Positions 8,169-16,589 of a stretch of 64,000 bases of DNA are shown here, in pieces (position 1 is the stretch's first letter; every line of letters starts with the position of its first letter). The notes beneath the pieces are model-generated. The model was not told the DNA's origin, did no database searches, and saw nothing but the letters and a program-made list of their open reading frames with translations. A program made the translations under genes and the position numbers. The stretch spans positions 1,327,001-1,391,000 of the forward strand of contig NZ_CP036281.1 in NCBI RefSeq assembly GCF_007750395.1, written 5' to 3'. This stretch comes from Polystyrenella longa. GTDB taxonomy: Bacteria; Planctomycetota; Planctomycetia; Planctomycetales; Planctomycetaceae.

Positions 8169-9809
8169 ATGTTGCGGCAAGGGTGGCCAAAATATTTAGC
8201 AGCAATAATGATAGCTGGCGCAGCCTGGGGGGACCTGGCTGTTGCCGAGGAGAAGACCGTTTATACGGCTGAAGAAGTCTCCACCCTCTTGAAAAGACTG
8301 GAAGAGTCTGAAAGTCGTATCGATCAATTCGAAGCAAAGTTGAAAGTGCTCGAAGAGAATCAGCAGAGGCTGGAATCGAACGATCACAACACCGTCGAGT
8401 TCATTTCCGCTCAGGATCCCCCACCCGCTCCGTCGGCTGATTCGTCAGACGAAGAGAAGTCCTCTGACGCGGGAGACTTTGATGAGTTCATCAACGAAAC
8501 CGAAAAACGGTGGGAAGAGCAGTTGGGGGTCAATAAGGATCTGGAGAAGGCGATCAAGGGGAGTGTTCAACCGGGTGGAAAAGATATCACCATGAAGCTC
8601 ACCGGGCGTATTCATGCCGATCACTGGGCTTTCCCCGGAGAGTCTCCTGCGACCAAAGCTTTTGAGACGGGCGATTCGAATAACGACACGGACGATCGAA
8701 TTGGCTTTCGCCGACTGAGGTTCGGAGTTGCTGGTGATATCAAAGATAACATGGGTTACAAAATCGAAATGGAATTCGCGGGCGGAAACGACGTCGAATT
8801 CCGCGATGCTTTTCTCAGCTTCAAACACCTGCCGTTTCTGCAGACACTGGTCATCGGTAACCAGAAGCGTCCTTACGGTCTCGATCACTTGAACAGCAGC
8901 CGCTACAACGTCTTCATGGAACGACCGTTCGTGATTGAGGCGTTCAATCAGGACTCTCGCCGTCTGGGCGTTGTCTCCTATGGTGTATCCGAGGACCAGG
9001 CTTACAACTGGCGTTTCGGTGTCTACAATTTGCGGCTGATACAAGATGAAGGTAACTATATCAGTGACCAGTATCAATCAGAAATCGCTGGACGCCTGGC
9101 TCATACCTGGTGGTACGACGAAGCCTCGGACGGTCGTGGATATGCTCACTTCGGTATCGCAGGTACAGTCGCTCATCCCGATGGCAGTACAGGGGGCGAC
9201 GCTCCTAACAATCTTGGACGCGATCAGAACGAGGCCCGATTTCGGACTCGTCCAGAAGCGCGCTCAACCAGCCGCTGGCTCGATACGGGCCGTATAAACG
9301 GGGCTGAGTGGTATGAACTGGCCGGACTGGAAAGCGTGTTTAACGTCGGGCCGCTGCAGTTGGTGGGTGAGTACCAGTATGTATGGATGCAAAACGAAGA
9401 AGGCATTAATCCCGATATGCAGTTTCATGGCGGGTATGCTTATGCTTCTTACTTCCTTACGGGGGAACATATTCCCTGGGACCGTAAGACCGGTACGTTG
9501 GGACGGGTGAAGCCGTTCGAGAACTTCTTCATGGTAGATCGTTGTTCCGGCGGCACTGGAGGAGGCTGGGGTGCCTGGCAGGTTGCTCTGCGATATTCTT
9601 ACGGCGACCTCTCCGATGAAACCGTCTACGGTGGTATTGGCGAGAGTGTAACCTTCGGTTTGAACTGGCACTGGAATCCAAATGCCCGAATGCAGTTCAA
9701 CTACATTTACGGTCAAATCTCAGATCGCAACGTGGTCGACAGTAACAATCTCACCTTGACTGGCGGTGATTATCAAATCGTGGGTACTCGATTCATGGTT
9801 GATTTTTAA
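8169..9809 (+). CDS. outer-membrane porin, phosphate-selective O/P (OprP) type
   Basis: 546 residues. An N-terminal signal peptide (hydrophobic core LAAIMIAGAAWG, likely cut after AVA) is followed by a coiled coil at about residues 30-65 (LLKRLEESESRIDQFEAKLK), then a Ser/Asp/Glu-rich linker and a beta-barrel-like C-terminal two thirds. GRIHADHW, IGFRRLRFGVAGDI and KIEMEFAGG match the OprP/OprO porin family as known in planctomycetes, and the chain ends in an aromatic residue (RFMVDF), as outer-membrane barrels do. The N-terminal coil may anchor the barrel or trimerise it. Substrate cannot be told from sequence; phosphate selectivity is family naming only. AAGGA lies 11 bases before the ATG. 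Confidence 0.85.
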   Translation: MLRQGWPKYLAAIMIAGAAWGDLAVAEEKTVYTAEEVSTLLKRLEESESRIDQFEAKLKVLEENQQRLESNDHNTVEFISAQDPPPAPSADSSDEEKSSDAGDFDEFINETEKRWEEQLGVNKDLEKAIKGSVQPGGKDITMKLTGRIHADHWAFPGESPATKAFETGDSNNDTDDRIGFRRLRFGVAGDIKDNMGYKIEMEFAGGNDVEFRDAFLSFKHLPFLQTLVIGNQKRPYGLDHLNSSRYNVFMERPFVIEAFNQDSRRLGVVSYGVSEDQAYNWRFGVYNLRLIQDEGNYISDQYQSEIAGRLAHTWWYDEASDGRGYAHFGIAGTVAHPDGSTGGDAPNNLGRDQNEARFRTRPEARSTSRWLDTGRINGAEWYELAGLESVFNVGPLQLVGEYQYVWMQNEEGINPDMQFHGGYAYASYFLTGEHIPWDRKTGTLGRVKPFENFFMVDRCSGGTGGGWGAWQVALRYSYGDLSDETVYGGIGESVTFGLNWHWNPNARMQFNYIYGQISDRNVVDSNNLTLTGGDYQIVGTRFMVDF

Positions 9810-9921
9810 GCGAGGCTGCCGAGCAAATTGTCTAGGAGAATGTCGCGAAGCTTTGCAATCACGCTATGCAAAAGATGCGACCGAACTATTTTAAATATCA
9901 AAACGTGAAGGGAGCCCACCA

Positions 9922-10323
9922 ATGCGTTTATTTCTTTTTGCCGTCTGCCTGGGACTACTCGGATTCGCCTCCACAGAGGGTTACGCCGATCCAGGTAGTC
10001 TGAAACCGGCCGGAAGTTGTGACACACCCTGTTCCGGTTGTTCGAAGATCCTGATCTGTTGTCCGTCGACCACAATTGAAAAAGAGAAGAAGACCTGTTT
10101 TGAAGTCGAGTGCGAACACATCTGTGTTCCCCAGGTTAATTTCTCCTGGAAACAACTTTGCGCGCTGGCATGCGGTCTAGCCGATCCATGCGAACCTGCT
10201 GCACCAGCATGCGGGAAAATCATCACTGTTAAGAAGCTGAAAAAAGAGAATTACGAAGTCGACAAAGTCGTCTATAAGTGGGAAATCAAGGAAACACATC
10301 AGCTCGGTTGCTGCAAACCTTAG
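9922..10323 (+). CDS. small cysteine-rich secreted protein, unknown function
   Basis: 133 residues with a clear signal peptide (LFLFAVCLGLLGFAS, likely cut after GYA). An excellent ribosome-binding site (AAGGGAG, 7 bases) precedes the ATG. The mature part of about 110 residues has 14 cysteines, many in short motifs: SCDTPCSGC, CC, CFEVECEHIC, CALAC and a C-terminal GCC. Lys/Glu-rich stretches lie between them. The spacing fits several disulfides or a metal site in the periplasm. I do not recognise a named family. It lies 112 bp after the porin gene in the same direction and may share its transcript. Confidence 0.75.
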   Translation: MRLFLFAVCLGLLGFASTEGYADPGSLKPAGSCDTPCSGCSKILICCPSTTIEKEKKTCFEVECEHICVPQVNFSWKQLCALACGLADPCEPAAPACGKIITVKKLKKENYEVDKVVYKWEIKETHQLGCCKP

Positions 10324-10995
10324 GCTTTAAACAAGTAAGAGCAAAAATATAGGTCGGAGCCAGAGTTCCTGAAGAGGGAGAATGCTCTCCGCAGTGTATA
10401 CCTGTCTGGGAAATTAATACCTGAACAAAAGGGCGGGGCAGGCACGGGAAGTGTTCGGTCCGTTTTTGCATTTCCGGGAGATAACATTGCGATTCGCCTC
10501 GAAATCGGTTTTAATAGATAGACAACTATTGATGCATCCTGCCGTTCCCTATGGGCTTTGGTGACATCGACTTCCGACTCAGGAGCTGGCTCTGTCCCTC
10601 TTGAATCAGAGAGAGAAGTCCACCAGCAGTTCCGGAACCGACTCCGCAGGACCCACCTGACTGATTTTCACACACCTTCAGTCACTTATTCCTACCTGAT
10701 ACGAAACCCTCCGAGCGATTTCATTCACCGGCTGACCTTCCAGACAAAAGCCTCCAGGGCTGGAACCACGGTTGGTCGTTAATTCGAGTGAACTCCTCTT
10801 ATTGAATGTTTCCTCCCGCATGCGGCACGTCCGGTTGCCAGTGACTATGTCCTCTTCGGCATGGTTCCGGCATTCTCGGTGAACTCGATGATCTAAATCA
10901 TGTTCTCAATTCAGAACGTGGAGAGAACAAGCGAGTTAAGCGGTGCTCTGTTTGCGGCGAGGTCGAATTCAACCAACCTGCACGGGACGTTTAAC
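10324..10995. other. intergenic region, 672 bp
   Basis: Long spacer before the RND pump genes. Short open frames occur (for example 10558-10782 plus) but lack ribosome-binding sites and recognisable composition. It most likely carries the promoter and leader of the efflux operon. No RNA gene recognised. Confidence 0.45.
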
Positions 10996-12252
10996 ATGAA
11001 ATTTCTGTGGCCCCCTCTAGCAATTTTGACGTGCATCAGCGCTGGCTGGATGATGTACCGCGACTCTATGAATGCGGAACCCGCGTTGGAAACAAAAGAG
11101 AAACCCAAGACCGCGATGGCCGTCGAGGTAACTCATTTGTCCAAAAGGGACCTCATCGAGTCCGTCGATCTGGTCGGCAGTCTTGAAGCTTCGGCCGATA
11201 TTCAAATCTATACTCGGGGCGAAGGTTACCTGGTAGGTCTTCCGTTTGACGTGCAGGATAAAGTTAAAGAAGGTGACGTCGTCGCTGTGCTGGATGAATC
11301 AGAACAGCGAGAACTGGTTGCCAGTACTTCCGCGGCACTGAAAGTGACCCGGGCGAAACTGAAAGCCCAGCAGACCAAGCTCGATCAGTCCCTCAACAAC
11401 TACCGTCGTCAGCAAGAACTGGATAAATCGGGAGTGGCCACCAGTCAACAGCTGGAAGCGGCCAAAGCTCAGTTTGAAATTTCTCAGGCTGAGCTGGAAT
11501 TGCAACAGGCGGAAGTCGATCAAGCGATTGCCAATCACAATTCCAGCGAAATGAACTTGAAGCAGATGCGCGTCCTATCGCCCGTTACTGGGTTTGTCGC
11601 ACAACGCTTCACCCATGTGGGCGATCTCGTTTCCTCTGAAAAAGAAATTATGCGGATCGTTTCCATCGACAAGGTGAAAACCGTCGTCAATATCGTCGAA
11701 AAAGATTACGAAAAAGTTCGTATGGGACAGACGGCCGAAATTCGGACGGACACGTTCCCGGGAACCGTTTTTAAAGGAACAGTGGTTCGTAAATCACCCG
11801 TAGTCGATCCCACAACTCGTATGGCTGAAGTCCACATTGAAATTCCCAACTCCGACCTCGCCCTGAAACCAGGTATGCACGGTCGCGTGAGAATTCGAAC
11901 GAACGTCATTCCCCGGGCAGATGTTTTGCCGATCGCTTCTTTACTCCAACATAAAGACAAAACCAGCTTATATGTTGTCGAAGGAGAACCCGCCGTTACT
12001 TCCTTGCGTGAAGTTGAAACGGGCGCTAGTGACGGTGAATATATTGAAATTGTCTCCGGTGTCGGTGTGGAAGATCGTATCGTCGCCCTGGGAAGTCAAA
12101 TGGTCGATGATGGCGATGAAGTCGCTGTTCTTGATCATGTTGATCGGGATCAGAAACTCGCCGTTCCCGATCCCGAAGTCGTCGCTCCCCAATCCAAATT
12201 GGGTGCGGTCATTCCGCTAAGTGAAAAAGTGACCGCCAGCGCTGCGGAATAA
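10996..12252 (+). CDS. RND efflux membrane-fusion protein (HlyD/AcrA type)
   Basis: Periplasmic adaptor of a tripartite efflux pump. I place the start at ATG 10996, where a signal-anchor begins (MKFLWPPLAILTCIS); an in-frame ATG at 10900 would add 32 polar residues before it and has no ribosome-binding site. The order is: N-terminal signal/anchor, first lipoyl half (GSLEASADIQIYTRGEGYL), long alpha-hairpin (about residues 110-190, rich in Lys, Gln, Glu), second lipoyl half (LSPVTGFVAQRFTHVGDLV), beta-barrel (DTFPGTVFKGTVVRKSP) and membrane-proximal domain. The pump gene follows after 41 bp. No outer-membrane TolC-like gene is nearby, so the pump must use one encoded elsewhere or work without it. 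Confidence 0.9.
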   Translation: MKFLWPPLAILTCISAGWMMYRDSMNAEPALETKEKPKTAMAVEVTHLSKRDLIESVDLVGSLEASADIQIYTRGEGYLVGLPFDVQDKVKEGDVVAVLDESEQRELVASTSAALKVTRAKLKAQQTKLDQSLNNYRRQQELDKSGVATSQQLEAAKAQFEISQAELELQQAEVDQAIANHNSSEMNLKQMRVLSPVTGFVAQRFTHVGDLVSSEKEIMRIVSIDKVKTVVNIVEKDYEKVRMGQTAEIRTDTFPGTVFKGTVVRKSPVVDPTTRMAEVHIEIPNSDLALKPGMHGRVRIRTNVIPRADVLPIASLLQHKDKTSLYVVEGEPAVTSLREVETGASDGEYIEIVSGVGVEDRIVALGSQMVDDGDEVAVLDHVDRDQKLAVPDPEVVAPQSKLGAVIPLSEKVTASAAE

Positions 12253-12293
12253 CATTCAGTTTCAATCCGCCTGCTACCCCCTAGAGTTGATTT

Positions 12294-15200
12294 ATGTCTT
12301 TGACCAAAATATCGGTCCATCGTCCGATCACCACCTTGATGTGCAGTCTGGTCGTGTTGATTCTCGGATACACGGCATTCGAGCGATTGCCAATCGACTT
12401 GATGCCGGAGTTTACCTATCCGACGTTGACCATCGAAGCGGTTTATGACGGTGCGGGGCCGGAAGAAGTTGAAACACAAATTGCCCGCCCGCTCGAACAG
12501 GCCATCAGCACTGTCTCTGGAGTCGAGCAGGTCGCCAGCTTCGTGACCGAAGCCAACTGTCGGGTCTTTGCCCGGTTTGCCTGGGGGACTGATCTTGATG
12601 AAGCCGCCAGTGACATGCGTGCCCGTGTCGATCGTGCCCGACGTGGTTTGCCCGATGAAGTCGACGCTCCCGTCGTGCGTAAGTACAACAGCAACGATCG
12701 TCCCCTTCTGTTTGTTTCGTATCAATTGGGTGACAAGGAAGACCTGATCACTGCGTCGCAATACGCCGAAGAAACCTTGCTTCCCATGTTGGAACGGATC
12801 GAAGGTGTCGCCGCTGCCCGAATCCGTGGACATCATCGCCGGGAAATTCAAATCAACCTCGACCGCCATAAACTTGAATCACTCAACATGAGTGTGAACG
12901 AAGTTGTGGAGGCGTTGAGGCGGGAAAGTATTAATCAACCGGCAGGGAACTACGAACAGGGGAATATCCAGCTTCTGGTTCGCAGTAAAGGAGAATTCCA
13001 GAATATCACCGAGATGAAACAGTCTGTGGTTCGTTCGGATGACAAATCGATGATCCGCTTGATCGACGTCGCGGATGTTATTGATGGTGAAGAAGAACGA
13101 ACCGAACGAACCCGGGTCAATGGCGTGCCCGGGATCATGTTTATGATTTACAAACAGACTGGTGCCAATACCGTCGAAGTGAGTGATAAAATTCACGAAG
13201 AAATCGAGAATTACAACCGCTCTTCGCAAGATGGAACATTAGTTCTGCAATTCGACCGGGCCGATTTCATTCGAGATTCCATCGCCAATATGCAGCAAAC
13301 CGGTTTGTACGGGATGGCGCTTGCTGTCGTAGTGCTATTCGTCTTTTTGCAGAACCTGCGCAGCACATTCGTGATTGCCATCTCCATACCGCTCGCCATC
13401 CTTGCCACCATCGTCCTGATTTACTTCAAAGGTTACACATTAAATCTGGTGACTTTGGGCGGACTGACATTGGGGATTGGATTGCTCGTCGATAACTCCA
13501 TTGTGGTCATTGAATCGATCTTTCGTAAAATTGATGATGGGATGGAAATCCGGGAAGCGGCTGTGAAGGGGACCAACGAAGTTGCCTCGGCGATTGTCGC
13601 CAGTACGTTAACAACGTTGATCGTGTTTTTGCCCCTATTGTTCATCGAAGGCCGGACCGGTATTACTTTGGAGCAGATGGCCTGGGTCGTTTCCTTCTCT
13701 CTATTCTGTTCGTTGATCAGCAGCCTCAGCCTGACGCCAGTACTGACGGCTTACTGGTTGAAAAATTATTCGGCTGCTTCTTCATCCGAGACCAAAGAGC
13801 CATTCTCTCTATTGCGACCCATACACCGCTTGAACTCCGCTGTTATTAATGTCATGGAAGCGACCTACCGCGTGACATTAGGCCTCTGCTTGCGTCACGC
13901 CAATCCAGTTGGGTTCGCTTTGTTGCTCGCATTTTCATTGTGTGTTGGTCTGATGCCTCGAATCGGAACCGAGTACTTTCCGGAGACCGACGAAGGAGAT
14001 CTGATCATCATCGCCCGTATGGCTTCGGGAATTCAGGTGGAACAATTAAACGAACAGGCACTCGCACTCGAAAAACTGATTCAAACCGGAGTGAAAGAGG
14101 AAAAACTCGTCACGACGACTGTCGGGGGAACGGCCAATGATGCAGATGACTGGAACGAGAGCATTTACCGTGTGAAGTTCCCGAAAAAGTCCGAACGAAC
14201 CCGCACGATCGAAGAGATTCGCAAAGAGATGGCGGACAAAATCGGTGCGATGCCTGGAATGAAGGTGACCGTGCGGACTAACTCTCAGTCCGGCATGAGC
14301 ATGATCATCTCCAATAATTCGAATGCAGGAAAACTCCAACTCGAAATTCGCGGACACAATACAGATACAGCAGAACGAATCGCCGAACGGCTGGTGACGA
14401 GACTGGAAACGATCCCAGGTCTGATTAATGTCGAAGCTGACAAGCAGAATCGTCGTCCCGAAATGTCGGCACGCATCAATCGGGAGAAAGCGTCATTGAT
14501 GGGAGTCTCCGTCAGTGATATCAGTCAGGCGCTGGAAACCTCAGTTAAAGGAACTCAGGCCATTGTTTACCGGGAAGATGGGGATGAGTTTAATGTGCTC
14601 GTCAGGCTGGACCCGGACGACCGAAAAAAAATCACAGACGTGGAGCAGGTGGGAGTCCGTTCCGGTTCCGGAGCAATTGTTCCCCTCCGCAACCTGATTG
14701 AATTCGAGCAGGAAGAAGTTCCGATGAATATCCGTCGGAATGACAAAGAGCGGGTTCTGGACGTTCACGCCGATGTCGAAGAACGCGACTTAGGCTCGGT
14801 CGTCGAAGATGTTACCCGCGAAATCAATGAAATGGATCTCCCCGTTGGATATTCCATTCACATTGCCGGAAATTGGAAAGAACAACAGGAAAGTTTCAGA
14901 GCACTCACCTTTGGACTGTGCCTGGCGGTCGTGCTGATGTACATGGTGATGGCATCCCAGTTTGAGTCTCTGTGGGATCCCCTGATGATTCTGAGTGCAC
15001 TTCCGCTGGGAGTCATCGGTGTTGTACTGACCCTCTGGTTGACGAACACCACGTTAAACGTACAGTCCTTCATTGGGCTGATCATCTTGTCTGGAATCGT
15101 GGTGAATAACGCCATTGTCCTCGTCGATTACTTGAACCAGCTTCGCCGCGATAACAAATTCGACAGCCTGGATGAATTAATTCTGCATGGATCGATTCGC

Positions 15201-15404
15201 CGTTTTCGTCCGATCATGATGACCACGTTGACTACCATTCTGGCCATGCTGCCCATTGCGTTTGGTTGGGGTGAAGGGAGCGAAGTCCAAGCTCCAATGG
15301 CGCGTGTGGTTGTCGGTGGTTTGATCTCGGGAACCTTGATAACCTTGATCGCGATCCCGTTGATCTATCGCACCTCTTGTCGCTGGATCAACCGATCAGT
15401 TTGA
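12294..15404 (+). CDS. RND-family inner-membrane efflux transporter (AcrB/HAE type)
   Basis: 1036 residues, the normal length for RND pumps. Twelve membrane spans and two large periplasmic loops are evident. It begins with the family-typical entry ISVHRPITTLMCSLVVLILG, followed by LPIDLMPEFTYP and the porter-domain phrase GAGPEEVETQIARPLE. The proton-relay span (LGIGLLVDNSIVVIESI) carries one Asp (D400) followed by Asn, where AcrB has Asp-Asp. The C-terminal half repeats the fold, with LSGIVVNNAIVLVDYLNQLR and GSIRRFRPIMMTTLTTILAMLPIAFG. Substrate unknown. It is co-directional with its adaptor gene and ends 14 bp from a convergent gene. Confidence 0.95.
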   Translation: MSLTKISVHRPITTLMCSLVVLILGYTAFERLPIDLMPEFTYPTLTIEAVYDGAGPEEVETQIARPLEQAISTVSGVEQVASFVTEANCRVFARFAWGTDLDEAASDMRARVDRARRGLPDEVDAPVVRKYNSNDRPLLFVSYQLGDKEDLITASQYAEETLLPMLERIEGVAAARIRGHHRREIQINLDRHKLESLNMSVNEVVEALRRESINQPAGNYEQGNIQLLVRSKGEFQNITEMKQSVVRSDDKSMIRLIDVADVIDGEEERTERTRVNGVPGIMFMIYKQTGANTVEVSDKIHEEIENYNRSSQDGTLVLQFDRADFIRDSIANMQQTGLYGMALAVVVLFVFLQNLRSTFVIAISIPLAILATIVLIYFKGYTLNLVTLGGLTLGIGLLVDNSIVVIESIFRKIDDGMEIREAAVKGTNEVASAIVASTLTTLIVFLPLLFIEGRTGITLEQMAWVVSFSLFCSLISSLSLTPVLTAYWLKNYSAASSSETKEPFSLLRPIHRLNSAVINVMEATYRVTLGLCLRHANPVGFALLLAFSLCVGLMPRIGTEYFPETDEGDLIIIARMASGIQVEQLNEQALALEKLIQTGVKEEKLVTTTVGGTANDADDWNESIYRVKFPKKSERTRTIEEIRKEMADKIGAMPGMKVTVRTNSQSGMSMIISNNSNAGKLQLEIRGHNTDTAERIAERLVTRLETIPGLINVEADKQNRRPEMSARINREKASLMGVSVSDISQALETSVKGTQAIVYREDGDEFNVLVRLDPDDRKKITDVEQVGVRSGSGAIVPLRNLIEFEQEEVPMNIRRNDKERVLDVHADVEERDLGSVVEDVTREINEMDLPVGYSIHIAGNWKEQQESFRALTFGLCLAVVLMYMVMASQFESLWDPLMILSALPLGVIGVVLTLWLTNTTLNVQSFIGLIILSGIVVNNAIVLVDYLNQLRRDNKFDSLDELILHGSIRRFRPIMMTTLTTILAMLPIAFGWGEGSEVQAPMARVVVGGLISGTLITLIAIPLIYRTSCRWINRSV

Positions 15405-15418
15405 TTGGAATTGGCTCA

Positions 15419-16543
15419 CTATTGCGATTCAGACTGGGATCCGTTGGGTGAACCAGCAATGGGCGCTCCAAAAGGAATGGGCCGGGCAGCAATGAGAAAT
15501 CCATTATGGTGCACTACTTCTTTGATCTTTTGAAAAGTCGCGAAGCTGTCGGGATAGACCCAGAACGTTAAGGTCGAATTGGAATCCGCTTGCTGCAACG
15601 CCGCTTGGAATGAAGAAAGTGGTTCCAATGCTTTTTCGAAAGATTCGGCCAGCAGCAATTCATCTTCGACTAGCTCCCAGCGTTCTACACCCACCTTCAT
15701 CATGCCCCGCCCCTGTTGCAGTTGTTCCACTGCAGAAAGCGACTCGCGAGCGACCTTGTAAGTCATTCGGAATCCTCGAATCGGACCAACTTCGCCGTTG
15801 TACTCGTTGAATTTCATGATCCAGCTCAGGTTGTCCGGAATCTCTTCTTTCATCTCGGTGACCAGTTCGTCGATCGGAAGCACTGAGATTTTGTTGTATT
15901 TGACCTGAAAGTGGATTTCTTTACCTGCAACCCGTTTGCTGACTGGTGTCACTTCGTGCCGGAGTTCTTTCGTCGGTGATTCTTTCTGTTCGACTTCTTC
16001 CAGCACGCGAGTCAATTGATTAATTCGGCTTTTGGTTTTGTCGTGCGAATGTTGCAATTGAGCCCGCATTTGTTCGGCATGATCTTTAAGTTGAACTAAC
16101 TTCTGTACCTGCTGATTCAGAGATCCAGTTTGTTCGTTCCTCTTCTGGAGTTCCGCATTTAGCGCTTTGATCTGTGCTGACTGCTCTGTGGATTGATCAG
16201 TTAGATCGACCAGTTGAGCTTCCAGTTGCTCCACCTCGGCCAGCAGTTGTTCATCCAGTTCAATCACTTTCGGAGTTGGAGCGACGACCGGCTCGGCGAC
16301 CGGTTCTGACTCGGGCTGCGGTTCCGTTTCTGCTTCCAGAATCGCTTCTGGTTCTTCGGCGTCCGCAACAGCGATCGGTTCCGAAGCATCTGATTCGATG
16401 CTCATCGTGGGAATGGGAGACTGACTGACGCGAACTGCGGCAATAACAATCAGGATGATCAGAATCCCGACGATATTTGCAATGATATCGAGGAAGGAGT
16501 CCGATCCGATTTCGACCTCGGGAGTTGTTCGTCGCCGACTCAT
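15419..16543 (-). CDS. TolR/ExbD-like single-span protein with proton-site Asp (last gene of motor operon)
   Basis: 374 residues. One membrane span at about 17-37 begins FLDIIANIVGILIILIVIA. Asp19 sits just where TolR, ExbD and MotB carry the ion-binding aspartate. After the membrane come an acidic Pro/Glu linker (residues 50-95), a coiled coil (about 95-190, LAEVEQLEAQLVDLTDQ and similar) and a C-terminal periplasmic domain (about 205-360) containing KEIHFQVKYNKISVLPIDELV and FWVYPDSFATFQKIKEV. That domain resembles two segments of the neighbouring protein encoded at 16590-18878. The gene lies 46 bp after that neighbour and is third in the operon behind a MotA/TolQ/ExbB-type channel. The TolR/ExbD assignment is inferred from topology and the Asp; the C-terminal domain is not one I recognise. 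Confidence 0.72.
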   Translation of the reverse strand: MSRRRTTPEVEIGSDSFLDIIANIVGILIILIVIAAVRVSQSPIPTMSIESDASEPIAVADAEEPEAILEAETEPQPESEPVAEPVVAPTPKVIELDEQLLAEVEQLEAQLVDLTDQSTEQSAQIKALNAELQKRNEQTGSLNQQVQKLVQLKDHAEQMRAQLQHSHDKTKSRINQLTRVLEEVEQKESPTKELRHEVTPVSKRVAGKEIHFQVKYNKISVLPIDELVTEMKEEIPDNLSWIMKFNEYNGEVGPIRGFRMTYKVARESLSAVEQLQQGRGMMKVGVERWELVEDELLLAESFEKALEPLSSFQAALQQADSNSTLTFWVYPDSFATFQKIKEVVHHNGFLIAARPIPFGAPIAGSPNGSQSESQ

Positions 16544-16589
16544 ACGTCGTTCACCTTTTCTGGATCAGCACGGCCATCGCCGCGCAGGT

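Noticed and set aside
8445-9077. 210-codon minus-strand frame opposite the porin gene
   Set aside because: It is the antisense shadow of a clear porin gene with signal peptide and barrel motifs; no ribosome-binding site or domain.
10558-10782. 74-codon plus-strand frame before the RND operon
   Set aside because: No ribosome-binding site and no protein-like features.
12150-12869. 239-codon minus-strand frame across the RND operon
   Set aside because: Spans the end of the adaptor gene and the start of the pump gene on the wrong strand; no motif.
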